In this document: piece by piece, positions 54,389 to 63,127 of the stretch
Numbering within the stretch: position 1 is the first letter of the stretch
Layout of the letters: every line of letters begins with the position of its first letter
Source: Methanothermobacter tenebrarum
GTDB lineage: Archaea; Methanobacteriota; Methanobacteria; Methanobacteriales; DSM-23052
Length of the DNA stretch: 64,000 nt
Assembly (NCBI RefSeq): GCF_023167465.1
Contig: NZ_AP025698.1
Location: 806,001 to 870,000, forward strand
Reading direction: 5' to 3'
Notes under the pieces: model-generated
The model's input: only the letters and a program-made list of their open reading frames with translations
What the model was told of the DNA's origin: nothing
Databases searched by the model: none
Position numbers and translations under genes: made by a program

Positions 54389-55258
54389 ATGAAAAAAACC
54401 TTCGCAATTGCCCTAATAATCATAACCCTAATAGCCACATTGGGAATATATCATCTAAGCAATCCTGGAAGAGAAATCCTCAGAATATCCACAACAACAA
54501 GCCTTGAAGACACAGGATTGCTTGAAGAACTTGAAGCCCAATTCGAAAAAAAATATCCTAACATCGACGTCCAAATAGTATCAGGTGGAACCGGGATAGC
54601 ACTAGAACGTGGTAAAAAAGGGGATGCGGACCTTATAATAGTCCATGACAAAAAAAGAGAAGAAGAATTCATAAAAGAAGGATACGGGACGAAAAGATAC
54701 CCCTTCGCCTACAACTACTTCTACATCCTCGGACCCGCTGATGACCCAGCAGGTATAAACGGAACCCAAAGCGCCACCGAAGCCTTCAACAAGATACTCA
54801 CAGTAGCAGAAAAGGACCCCCAGCATGTTAAATTCGTATCAAGAGGTGATAATTCAGGGACAAATCTAAAGGAGATAAAAATCTGGGAGAACATAACAGA
54901 CTACAACTCAACAGTCAGAGGTTCACAATGGTACATTGAAAGTGGAAGCGGCATGGGAGACACCCTCAGACTCGCAGACCAGAAAGGAGCATACACACTC
55001 TCAGATTCAGGAACATACCTCGCCTACAAAAACAAGATAACACTAGTCCCCTACATCACCAACGGTTCAGAACTCCTGAACATCTACACAGCAATCCCCA
55101 TAAACCCAAAAAAGATAAAAAGTGCAAACTATGATGCTGCCATGAAATTCATAGAATTCCTCCTAAGTAAAGAAGGACAAAATATCATAGGAAAATATGG
55201 TGAAAACAAATATGGAAAGCCACTATTCACACCACTCTACGGAAAAACAGAACCCTAA
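54389..55258 (+). CDS. tupA: tungstate-binding protein
   Basis: A 289-residue binding protein with an N-terminal anchor or signal (TFAIALIIITLIATLGIYHL). The oxyanion site is ISTTTSLEDTGLLEELE; VSRGDNSGTNLKEIKIWE and YTLSDSGTYLAYKNKI are TupA features. Tungsten serves formylmethanofuran and formate dehydrogenases. ATG 54389 after GGGAGGG is used; a 33-codon longer frame contains the promoter. Confidence 0.92.
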   Translation: MKKTFAIALIIITLIATLGIYHLSNPGREILRISTTTSLEDTGLLEELEAQFEKKYPNIDVQIVSGGTGIALERGKKGDADLIIVHDKKREEEFIKEGYGTKRYPFAYNYFYILGPADDPAGINGTQSATEAFNKILTVAEKDPQHVKFVSRGDNSGTNLKEIKIWENITDYNSTVRGSQWYIESGSGMGDTLRLADQKGAYTLSDSGTYLAYKNKITLVPYITNGSELLNIYTAIPINPKKIKSANYDAAMKFIEFLLSKEGQNIIGKYGENKYGKPLFTPLYGKTEP

Positions 55259-55307
55259 AATCCCCCCAAGCGTGCTTATCCCCAAAAAAATATTCTGGTG
55301 ATATGGC

Positions 55308-55994
55308 TTGGATGAAATACTACAAGGTATACTAAAAGCATTGGAACTTATCATAACATTAGACCCTGAGGTAGTTGATACAACATCACGTACACTAATG
55401 ATTTCAATTTCATCAACCTTATTAGCATCACTTATAGCAGTACCCATTGGGGCCATCATACACTTTAAACATTTTAAGGGTAAAAGGGCCATTATAAACA
55501 TAATCCAGACACTATATAGCATACCAACAGTTTTAATCGGATTACTAGTATTCCTACTAATCTCAAGGTCCGGGCCCTTAGGATCCTTGAACCTTTTATT
55601 CACCCCATGGGGTATGATACTCGCCCAGGCTATCTTGATTTTACCCCTAATAATGGGTTTTAGTATAACAGCGCTCAAAGGCGTTGGAGAAGAAATCATA
55701 GACCTTGCACGATCCCTTGGAGCCACCGAATATCAAACACTTTTCACCCTAGTTTCTGAGGCGAGATATGGTATAATGGCTGCCATAATCCTAGGTTTTG
55801 GCAGGGCAATATCAGAAGTTGGTATAGCTATAATGATTGGTGGGAACATAAGGGGCTACACTAGGGTTATAACAAGTGCAATGGCACTTGAAACATCCAA
55901 GGGAAACCTAGAACTTTCAATAGCACTCGGGATAATACTACTTGCCATTTCACTTATAATAAACACCCTTTTAAATTATTTCCAGGAAAAGTGA
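55308..55994 (+). CDS. tupB: tungstate ABC transporter permease
   Basis: A 228-residue permease with about five to six helices. EEIIDLARSLGATEYQTLFT is the EAA-type loop. TTG start. It ends six bases before tupC. Confidence 0.92.
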   Translation: MDEILQGILKALELIITLDPEVVDTTSRTLMISISSTLLASLIAVPIGAIIHFKHFKGKRAIINIIQTLYSIPTVLIGLLVFLLISRSGPLGSLNLLFTPWGMILAQAILILPLIMGFSITALKGVGEEIIDLARSLGATEYQTLFTLVSEARYGIMAAIILGFGRAISEVGIAIMIGGNIRGYTRVITSAMALETSKGNLELSIALGIILLAISLIINTLLNYFQEK

Positions 55995-56000
55995 TGGATC

Positions 56001-57044
56001 ATGCTCGAACTACAAGGAATATCAAAGGTATACGAGGAAAAAAAGGTCTTGGAGGATATAAACCTCAAAGTGAGGGCCGGGGAGACGTTAGGTGTCATAG
56101 GCCCCACCGGTTCGGGTAAAACAACACTCCTCAAGATTATAGACCTCCTTGAAGAGCCCACCACTGGTAGGATGATATTTGACGGTATAGACGCTTTAAA
56201 CGTCCCAGCATTCAAAATAAGGCGGAGAATGGGTATGGTATTCCAGGAAACGCCAATACTCAAGGGGACAGTCCATGATAATATCATCTATGGGCCGCGG
56301 CTCAGAGGCAGAGAACCCGAAGAAAAGGAGATAAAAAGGGTCATGGAGCTTGTGGAACTTAGAGGATATGAGAATAAGGACGCTCGGGGACTCTCAGGGG
56401 GTGAGAAACAGAGACTTGCACTTGCACGTGCACTCATAAACCAACCCGAACTATTACTATTAGATGAGCCCACATCAAACTTGGATCCCATTTCAAAAAA
56501 ACGGATCGAAGAGGCTATAAAAGAGCTGAAGGGTGAGATTACAATCATATTCACCACCCATGATCTCATCCAAGGACAACATTTAGCTGAAAGGATCGCT
56601 ATACTAGACAATAGAATAATGCAGATAGGAAAACCATCCGAAGTATTCAAGAGGCCATCTAATAGGTTTGTGGCAGAATTTGTCGGGGCTAAAAACATAA
56701 TAGGTGGTGAAGCAAGGATAACAAGAGACAAACTTACCATTATAGAATCCGATGACTTGAAGATTTATTCATCTAAGCCAGCTGAGGGTGAGGTGACCGC
56801 AATTATAAGACCAGAGGATATAACTGTTTCATGGGAGCCTAGAGATTCAAGTGCACTTAATCAGCTTAGAGGCGAAGTTGTAAGATTTGAAGAGAGGGGT
56901 CCGCTTTTCCAAGTTCAAGTGGAATGTGGTGATGAAATATTCACCATCTATATGACCCGGAAATCCTTTCATGACATGAAAATAAGTATAGGTTCCATTG
57001 TCTGGATAGAATTTAAGGCTTTAGCTGTCCATATAATCCGATGA
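56001..57044 (+). CDS. tupC: tungstate ABC transporter ATPase with TOBE domain
   Basis: A 347-residue ATPase: Walker A GVIGPTGSGKTTLLKIID, signature LSGGEKQRLALARALI, Walker B LLLLDEPTSNLD. The C-terminal 100 residues form a TOBE-type domain (VTAIIRPEDITVSWE) that often binds the oxyanion and lowers transport. Confidence 0.92.
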   Translation: MLELQGISKVYEEKKVLEDINLKVRAGETLGVIGPTGSGKTTLLKIIDLLEEPTTGRMIFDGIDALNVPAFKIRRRMGMVFQETPILKGTVHDNIIYGPRLRGREPEEKEIKRVMELVELRGYENKDARGLSGGEKQRLALARALINQPELLLLDEPTSNLDPISKKRIEEAIKELKGEITIIFTTHDLIQGQHLAERIAILDNRIMQIGKPSEVFKRPSNRFVAEFVGAKNIIGGEARITRDKLTIIESDDLKIYSSKPAEGEVTAIIRPEDITVSWEPRDSSALNQLRGEVVRFEERGPLFQVQVECGDEIFTIYMTRKSFHDMKISIGSIVWIEFKALAVHIIR

Positions 57045-57107
57045 AATCAAACTTTTGGGGGTCATTTTCTTGCATCCTGGCTCTACAAAGATGAAACACC
57101 AAATTAC

Positions 57108-57572
57108 ATGCAATCACCGATGATACTACAAATAGGAAGTGAAAAATGGATAACCGGTGAAGAATTAGATTACATCATATCAGGAGCGGCTGGAACACCA
57201 ATATCATACCTAAGATCAATACCAGATCGTCAACTTTCAGATTTGGTGCCCGCTGTCCCTGGCACTCCTGGTGTTCCAGGCACTCCGGGTTCTCCTGGTG
57301 TTCCGGGCGCTCCAGGCACTCCGGGCGTTCCAGGGTTGCCTGGTGTTTCTCCTGGTTTCGTGGGTTCTTTTGTAGGTGCTGTTTCAGGTTCTGGTGGGGT
57401 GGCTGCTGCTTCTCCTGGTCGAGGAAGTGGGCATGGTAGGGCTTATGAGGTTACGAGGGCTTCTAGTGGTGGTTCAGCTGGTAGTGGATGGTATGTTTAT
57501 GGTGTCATAGGGGGTCTGTTGTTGATCGGCCTTGCAGCCTTCGGATTCCTCAGAGGCGGCTTCAAAACCTAA
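57108..57572 (+). CDS. collagen-like GXP-repeat membrane protein
   Basis: At least 154 residues. Residues 52-78 form nine perfect Gly-X-Pro triplets (GTP, GVP, GTP, GSP, GVP, GAP, GTP, GVP, GLP), followed by a Gly/Ser-rich spacer and a transmembrane helix (about 127-147, YVYGVIGGLLLIGLAAFGF). The N-terminal 45 residues form a small domain with SEKWITGEELDYIISG. The frame is open further upstream and reads SWLYKDETPNYMQSP, but no standard start is there, so the true N-terminus may be lost to an indel near 57070. Probably a cell-surface stalk. Confidence 0.75.
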   Translation: MQSPMILQIGSEKWITGEELDYIISGAAGTPISYLRSIPDRQLSDLVPAVPGTPGVPGTPGSPGVPGAPGTPGVPGLPGVSPGFVGSFVGAVSGSGGVAAASPGRGSGHGRAYEVTRASSGGSAGSGWYVYGVIGGLLLIGLAAFGFLRGGFKT

Positions 57573-57987
57573 ACCCACCCCCCCATTTTATTATTTTCCC
57601 CCTTTTTTGGTTATCTCATTTAACGCTACTTTTATAGGGCTTCTGCCAGGCTTTTGGATGTTATTTGATGTTCCTATTGAGGGTACCTAAATATAAACTT
57701 GATAGTGTGGCATGTGGGGAAAGGTTAAATTCTTATGATTGCAGCGCCGACTAAGCCTTTTTCAAACGGACCCTATAATATCTTGGATATTATCCAGGGG
57801 GAGACCCCAAAAAAGATTATAGGAGAAGGAAATTTCCACATTGGGGGGGTGGCTGGGGGGCGCCGTCCTTATGGGAGTAGAAGAGCCCCTGATTAATATG
57901 GGTTTTAATTCTCTCATGGATGGGAATTTGGATTTTTATAAAGAATGGATGGAAAATTGATCCTCCTATTGAAAGTTAGGTGTTAGT
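57573..57987. other. intergenic stretch with palindrome and G runs
   Basis: About 415 bases with no gene. A T-rich stop (57587-57608) follows the collagen-like gene. A perfect 8-bp stem (57775-57793) and long G runs (for example 57843-57849 and 57855-57860) are the notable elements. The minus-strand rubredoxin-TPP gene ends at its right edge. Confidence 0.6.
57775..57793. repeat. perfect inverted repeat, 8-bp arms
   Basis: ATAATATC-ttg-GATATTAT. The symmetric, A+T-rich arms with a 3-base centre could be a regulator-binding palindrome or a weak transcript hairpin. Confidence 0.55.
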
Positions 57988-59748
57988 TTAATCGGTGGCT
58001 AGGAATCGTCTTGGGTCTGTGTCAATATCAACTAGGACTGGTTCATCATAATTAAGGGCCTCGTCAACCACTTTTTCAAGTTCCAGTGGATCATCTGCTT
58101 TGATTCCTATGCCTCCACAGTCTTCTGCGAAGCCTGCGAACTCGCAGTCTTGGAGTTCTGTTTGCCATATGGGATAATTTTCAACTTTCTGTTCTTGCAT
58201 TATCATGGCCAGGTTTTTATTGTTGAATAAGAACACTTTTATGGGTAGATCATATTTTATGGCTGTCAGGAAGTCGCCCATTACCATCGAGAAACCCCCG
58301 TCACCGGTTATGCATGCAACTTGCCTTTCTGGGTGTTCGAGTTGGGCTACGAGGGCTGCTGGCAGGCCGAATCCCATGGATCCGAGGTAACCTGAGAATA
58401 ATACGCGTTGTGTGCTTTTCATTTGGAAGTTGCGTCCGAACCACCACCCATTCTCGCCAACATCTAAGGTTATTATGGCATCCTCGTCCAGTTTTCTGTT
58501 CAAGACGCTTATGATGTATTGGGGTCTTATAGGGGTGCTTTTAGGGTCTGCTTCTGCTTTGAGCGGTCTTAGCCAGCGCCTTTTAAGTTTGCCCATCCTT
58601 TCCCTGTAATCCACCCTTTCATGCTTTTTTACAAGTTTGAGGATCCTTGGGATCACGATCGCTGATCTGCCGATTATACCCGCCTCTACTGGGTATCTTC
58701 TCGCTATCATCATGGGGTCGATATCCACTTGTATCATCCTTTTCTCGGGTATCTGTGTAAGGTCAGAGAAGGATGAACCTATGACTATTAAAAGGTCGGA
58801 GTCTCTGACGAGTTCCGCAGCGGCTGTGGATCCTATGGTCCCATGACTACCCATATATAAGGGGTGGTCCTCATCAACTACGCCCTTTCCCCTGAATGTT
58901 GTTACAATTGGTGCATCTATTTTCTCAGCCAATTTTACAATATATTCCCTTGCTTCTAGGCCCCCGAAACCTACAATTATAACAGGCCTTTTTGAAGTGT
59001 TGATAATCTCAACTGCCCCTTTGAGGTATTTCTCGTCTGTTGTTATGCTCCTGTTTGGGATATTGTCCCTGAATGGTTTTATTTTCTCGTCACATTCTAG
59101 GCTTTGTATGTCCCTTGGAATGTCTATATGGGCGACTCCCCCAAGTAGTAGGGCATGTTTTATCGCGGCCGTGACAAGGTTGGTGATCTGGTCGGGGGAT
59201 ATAAGTGTCATATTAAATACTGAGAATGGTTCGAAGAATGCATGCTGGTCTATTTCCTGGCTTGCACCTGTACCTATCCTGTTTCTTTCAACTTGTCCCG
59301 TGATTGCGAGTACAGGGGCCCTGTCAAGTTTGGCATCATATAAGCCTGTTGCAAGGTTTGTTGCGCCGGGTCCTGCGACTGTAAGGCATGCTGCGATATG
59401 TCCTGTGAGTTTGGCGTAGGCTGATGCCATGAAAGCGGCTGTCTGTTCATGTCTTACTTGTATGTAGCGTATATTCTCGTTTTTTCTTATGGAATCTACT
59501 AGACCGAGTGCTGATGTCCCGGGGATCCCGAAGACGTATTTCACACCCCATTCTATCATCTGGGCGATGAAAACATCAGCAACCGTATTCGAAACTGGTT
59601 TAACACCCTTCCTTGGGGTGAGTTTCACAAAGAGACTCTTTGGGGCGTTACAGACAGGACATCTCCACCCTTCTGGGAGTTCTGAAAACTTTCTCTTTTC
59701 CTCTTTTTCACTATAAACATAATTACATACTGTACATCTATATTCAGC
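57988..59748 (-). CDS. rubredoxin-fused thiamine pyrophosphate enzyme (acetolactate synthase/pyruvate oxidase-like)
   Basis: A 586-residue fusion. Residues 1-50 are a rubredoxin domain (CTVCNYVY and CPVCNAPK iron ligands). The remainder is a TPP enzyme: catalytic Glu in VRHEQTAAFMASAYAKL, FAD/central domain, and the TPP-Mg motif GDGGFSMVMGDF ending in LFNNKNLAM. Rubredoxin could pass electrons from an oxidative decarboxylation of a 2-oxoacid. ATG 59748 gives the rubredoxin start; TTG 59763 is a longer option. Cytochrome b5-like and DPS-like genes lie upstream in the same direction. Confidence 0.87.
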   Translation of the reverse strand, partial: AEYRCTVCNYVYSEKEEKRKFSELPEGWRCPVCNAPKSLFVKLTPRKGVKPVSNTVADVFIAQMIEWGVKYVFGIPGTSALGLVDSIRKNENIRYIQVRHEQTAAFMASAYAKLTGHIAACLTVAGPGATNLATGLYDAKLDRAPVLAITGQVERNRIGTGASQEIDQHAFFEPFSVFNMTLISPDQITNLVTAAIKHALLLGGVAHIDIPRDIQSLECDEKIKPFRDNIPNRSITTDEKYLKGAVEIINTSKRPVIIVGFGGLEAREYIVKLAEKIDAPIVTTFRGKGVVDEDHPLYMGSHGTIGSTAAAELVRDSDLLIVIGSSFSDLTQIPEKRMIQVDIDPMMIARRYPVEAGIIGRSAIVIPRILKLVKKHERVDYRERMGKLKRRWLRPLKAEADPKSTPIRPQYIISVLNRKLDEDAIITLDVGENGWWFGRNFQMKSTQRVLFSGYLGSMGFGLPAALVAQLEHPERQVACITGDGGFSMVMGDFLTAIKYDLPIKVFLFNNKNLAMIMQEQKVENYPIWQTELQDCEFAGFAEDCGGIGIKADDPLELEKVVDEALNYDEPVLVDIDTDPRRFLATD

Positions 59749-59766
59749 CATCAAAAACGCCAAATA

Positions 59767-59997
59767 TCATCTTTTGAGGACTCCTATGATTGGGAATTTC
59801 TCCAGGAGTTCTATACCATGTGGTGCTTTTCTTATTTCATCTGACAAATCCCTACCAGCCCTGTGGGTCACCTGGTGTTCACCATCCTTCCAGAGGAAAC
59901 TCCCAGACACATCATAGACTTTACCATTACATCCAACATATGCTGGGGCACCATCTTTACCATTGAACTTTTTAAGATCTTCCAATGTGAATTCCAT
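59767..59997 (-). CDS. cytochrome b5-like heme/steroid-binding domain protein
   Basis: A 76-residue single-domain protein. YVGCNGKVYDVSGSFLWKDG and HRAGRDLSDEIRKAPHGIEL match the cytochrome b5-like family of small microbial proteins. Hydrogenotrophic methanogens without cytochromes rarely use heme, so the ligand is uncertain. ATG 59997 is seven bases from GGGGT. It sits between a DPS-like and a rubredoxin-type gene. Confidence 0.85.
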   Translation of the reverse strand: MEFTLEDLKKFNGKDGAPAYVGCNGKVYDVSGSFLWKDGEHQVTHRAGRDLSDEIRKAPHGIELLEKFPIIGVLKR

Positions 59998-60024
59998 CAA
60001 ATAGACCCCAAAACTAAAGAATGG

Positions 60025-60576
60025 CTATTCTAAGAATTTTCTCACAAAGGGTGATGTTTCGCCCTTGCGCATGAAATGTCCAGATGGTCCTTCACCAAGG
60101 AATTCTGAAAACCATGCTTCATGTTGTATCTCCTCATGTAAAATCGAAAGTGAAAGATCATAGGTTCTATGATCCTTGCCAGCTGTTATGTTACAGATGT
60201 GCGTGTATTGGCGCACAGCACACCTTTCCGCCTCTACAAGGACTTTTAGTATCTCCATCGCATCATTGGTCTTTTTGGGCAAATATGCTGGTGGACAACC
60301 TGAAATGTCATGAAAGTCCTTCATATTCTGGGGTAATTCCCCTCCAAGCTCGTATATCCTTGGCACAAGCGCCTCGAAATGATTCCTGTCCTCTATCCTA
60401 GCAGCTTCCGCTATCTCTTTTATACCCTCACCTTCAAGGCCTATGAGGTTCGCCCTGAGTATTGTATAATAATAGAATGTTGTAAGTTCCGCCGCGGCAT
60501 TTTTAACCAAAAGTTCTACGAGTTCATCAACATTTATACCAGATTTTTCAACCATTTCACGTGTTACCTTAACCAT
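60025..60576 (-). CDS. DPS-like ferritin (DpsL/thioferritin type)
   Basis: A 183-residue ferritin-like four-helix protein. Di-iron ligands: ELTTFYYYTILR, ARIEDRNHFEAL, ILKVLVEAERCAVRQYTHIC and LHEEIQHEAWFSEFLGEG. The paired Cys in ERCAVRQYTHIC beside the metal site are typical of archaeal DPS-like proteins, which use H2O2 to store iron and protect DNA. GTGGTG precedes the ATG. First gene of the redox cluster. Confidence 0.87.
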   Translation of the reverse strand: MVKVTREMVEKSGINVDELVELLVKNAAAELTTFYYYTILRANLIGLEGEGIKEIAEAARIEDRNHFEALVPRIYELGGELPQNMKDFHDISGCPPAYLPKKTNDAMEILKVLVEAERCAVRQYTHICNITAGKDHRTYDLSLSILHEEIQHEAWFSEFLGEGPSGHFMRKGETSPFVRKFLE

Positions 60577-61002
60577 TATCTACACCACTTATTATCTTGT
60601 CGATGATCACTAATAAAACCTCTGTAAATAGATACCCCCCCTCTCCTATGCTCACAATCCAATATCATATGAAACCTAATAGTGGAACCTATTAGTGCAA
60701 TGTCCACATTACATTCACTATTACATTCTGGAATTAAAAGTTTCTATAACCCGCGAATATCATCACACAGCAGACAATGGAAACACCAAAAAAACTTAAT
60801 CTCGAAGACCATGAATACTGTTGCGGCACCAAGGACCCTCATAATGTGGAAAAATAGTCCCCCCAAAAACACATTCATATACGTAAATGTGCCCATATTA
60901 ACCTCACAGCGTAGACCTTCTAAACTGACTAAAAAAAAAACTACTGATAAATTTTATCACAATGGATAAAATATTCAAGTTAATAAAAGCTGGGGGTATA
61001 TC
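60577..61002. other. intergenic control region of the DPS-like gene and its divergent neighbour
   Basis: About 425 bases between divergent genes. It holds the repeat CTAATAG-tggaac-CTATTAG (60676-60695), a related CACTAATAAAACC (60608-60620), and a 9-base direct repeat ATTACATTC (60708-60716 and 60720-60728). These may be regulator sites. An open frame of 95 codons (60682-60969) has no family features. Confidence 0.45.
60676..60695. repeat. inverted repeat, candidate operator
   Basis: Seven-base arms CTAATAG and CTATTAG separated by six bases, upstream of the DPS-like gene. On the minus strand the same block reads as two near-identical copies of CACTAATAGGTTC-like sequence. Confidence 0.4.
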
Positions 61003-61755
61003 ATGAAACAGTTCATTATAACACCTAGTGCCGGGAAACGGCTCATTGCTCGTGGCATGCTCAAACATCCTACTATAAAAAGAATATTAAATAATGGCAT
61101 TCTTGTGATAATCGCCGGTACAACCAATGGCTACATAGCAGAGGAAATACTCCAATCCCTCGGAGAAGACTTTAAAAATGAGGGGTTTTTCCGTGGCATA
61201 ATCGTCCCACCCTCTAAACGTGAGAGAATCCAAAGGTTGCGTGAGAATTTCCCCGGAGACATTATCATAAGGGATGGTAACTGGGAGCCTGGCAAAACCA
61301 TATTTGATGTTTTAGACGATCTTGGGAGAGGGGATGTAATCCTTAAAGGTGCTAACGCCCTCAACTTCGAAAGTAGAAAAGCAGCTATCTATATAGGACA
61401 CCCAAAGGGTGGTACTATAGTCGCAGCCCTCCAAGCCGTGGTAGGGCGTCGCGCCAAACTCATAATACCAGTAGGCCTTGAAAAAAGGATCCCAGGGGAC
61501 CTTGATAGGATCGCGGCCAAACTCAACTCATCAAAGACCAGGGGAGCCCGCATGCTACCCGTGGTCGGTGAGATCTTCACTGAGATAGAAGCCATAAAAC
61601 TTCTCAGCGGAGCCACCGCAGAACTGATCGGGGCCGGTGGAGTATCAGGCGCTGAAGGCAGCATACATTTACTCATAAGCGGCTCAGAAAAAGAAATACA
61701 AAAAGCAGAAGAAGTAATAGGTTCAATATCCACAGAACCACCCTATATGATATAA
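61003..61755 (+). CDS. conserved hypothetical protein
   Basis: A 250-residue soluble protein I do not recognise. It is rich in Gly turns: VIIAGTTNGYIAEEILQSLG, DVILKGANALNFESRKAAIY, GHPKGGTIVAALQAVVGRR and LIGAGGVSGAEGSIHLLISG. The pattern suggests a phosphate- or nucleotide-binding alpha/beta enzyme. The ribosome-binding site TGGGGGT is good. It is divergent from the DPS-like gene and may share its control region. Confidence 0.7.
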   Translation: MKQFIITPSAGKRLIARGMLKHPTIKRILNNGILVIIAGTTNGYIAEEILQSLGEDFKNEGFFRGIIVPPSKRERIQRLRENFPGDIIIRDGNWEPGKTIFDVLDDLGRGDVILKGANALNFESRKAAIYIGHPKGGTIVAALQAVVGRRAKLIIPVGLEKRIPGDLDRIAAKLNSSKTRGARMLPVVGEIFTEIEAIKLLSGATAELIGAGGVSGAEGSIHLLISGSEKEIQKAEEVIGSISTEPPYMI

Positions 61756-61823
61756 TCTCTCCGGGAATGCTCAACTAAAGTCCAAGATTCACATGCCATA
61801 AAAATAAGAGAATCTTCCCATGA

Positions 61824-61833
61824 GCTTATATAG
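61824..61833 (+). promoter_or_regulatory. TATA box of the flavodoxin gene
   Basis: GCTTATATAG lies 39-48 bases upstream of the ATG at 61872. Confidence 0.5.
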
Positions 61834-61871
61834 AAGAGGAGACAGAACATCAAAGTAATAGTTTAGAGTGG

Positions 61872-62420
61872 ATGAAATTGAAGGTCTTAATCGTTTATGG
61901 GACAAGGTATGGTACGGCGGCTGAAATTGCAGAAGAAATCGGCAAAACCATAAAAAACAGGGGGATCCAAGTAGAGGTCATGGATGCCAAAAAGGCAATC
62001 AAGGATAAGGATTTGTCACCATTTGACATGATCATAGTGGGAAGCGGGATCAAAATGGGTAAATGGACCAAAGAAGCACTCAAGTTCCTAGAGATAAACA
62101 GAAAGACGCTTCCAACCAAAAAAGTGGCCCTCTTCGTCACTTGTGGTGATGCAAATTTTGAAGAAACAAAGAAGAGAGCATGGAAAAATTATCTCAAAAA
62201 GGTGGCGGAAGAAAAACTCGAAAAAGAGCCAGTTAGTATGGGCCTTTTCGGCAGCGTATATGACCCTAATGCCAAGCACGGCCTAGTCTATAAATTAGCC
62301 ATGCTATTTTATAAATCACAACTCGATAAAATGGGGATAGATACAAGTGAAAGAGTTGATTTCAGAGACTGGGATGAGATAAGAGAATGGGCAAATAGAT
62401 TAGCCGATAAGCTAGTTTAA
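61872..62420 (+). CDS. flavodoxin domain protein (HemG-like)
   Basis: A 182-residue flavoprotein. The FMN phosphate loop is YGTRYGTAAEIAEEIG, the second contact is MIIVGSGIKMGKWTKEAL and LFVTCGDANFEETKK follows. The length and layout resemble the HemG/menaquinone-independent protoporphyrinogen oxidase group and long flavodoxins. In this organism it may be an electron carrier; the nearby rubredoxin fusion supports a redox role. Confidence 0.88.
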   Translation: MKLKVLIVYGTRYGTAAEIAEEIGKTIKNRGIQVEVMDAKKAIKDKDLSPFDMIIVGSGIKMGKWTKEALKFLEINRKTLPTKKVALFVTCGDANFEETKKRAWKNYLKKVAEEKLEKEPVSMGLFGSVYDPNAKHGLVYKLAMLFYKSQLDKMGIDTSERVDFRDWDEIREWANRLADKLV

Positions 62421-62421
62421 G

Positions 62422-62437
62422 TTTTGAGTTTTTTTGT
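62422..62437 (+). terminator. T-rich terminator after the flavodoxin gene
   Basis: TTTTGAGTTTTTTTGT directly follows the stop, a typical archaeal U-rich stop signal. Confidence 0.5.
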
Positions 62438-62710
62438 GGGAATGCCATTGCCCCTTGCAATAACCAAAATTTATCCTCCTACTTCTTCTGGGTCCCATAA
62501 TATTAGGTAATTTGAAGGTGGGAAGATCATACCACAATTATTTCCAAAAAAAAGAATAGGATTTATGTAAATTATCGAGCATCTGATCCAAGACTCCTAA
62601 ATTCCAAAAAAAAGAGAGATTAATTATGTTAGAGGAAATAAGAGTAGAATAACCTAGGCAATTTCTTGTAAAATACCCGGGAGTTTGAGAAAAAAACTAT
62701 GGAATAAAGG

Positions 62711-63110
62711 ATGAGCTCATATAAAGAGAAGCAATCAGAGGAAGGTGAAGGATGGTTTGAAAAAGCAAAAAGGAGGCCAAATGGACAAAAAGGTTTAGCC
62801 AAGAAGGGAATCTACCATATATCCCGCTTCCTAGCCCAACAAGTAGGATAAAAAGCATTAAAAGCGTTCTTATACGCCCAGGGCGGGGAGATGGTGGTCA
62901 ACCATCCCATGAAAAGATTTTGCAATCTAGCGTCAGAATCTTACCATGAATTCTCAGATAAAGTTAAAAAATAGGCCATATTAGACGGTCAACATATACC
63001 TGCAGGATATCCTAGCAGGCTACTTGATAGCATCCCAGGAGGTATACAAGGACTACCATGGAAGAAACCGCGAACCTGGCCGAATAATCGTCGAAATCGT
63101 CAAAAATGAA
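62711..63110 (+). pseudogene. decayed gene of unknown family
   Basis: From ATG 62711 the frame reads MSSYKEKQSEEGEGWFEKAK, then GIYHISRFLAQQVG and stops at TAA (62849). The same frame continues with KALKAFLYAQGGEMVVNHPM to a TAG (62972). A different frame then carries a protein-like tail, YLQDILAGYLIASQEVYKDY followed by IIVEIVKNE. Two stops plus a shift argue for decay of a gene of about 130-140 codons. I do not recognise the family. Confidence 0.5.
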
Positions 63111-63127
63111 ACTTTGAATTTCCCTGG

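Noticed and set aside
60682..60969. A 95-codon plus-strand frame upstream of the gene at 61003
   Set aside because: It lacks a ribosome-binding site and recognisable pattern and runs through repeats and an A10 tract.
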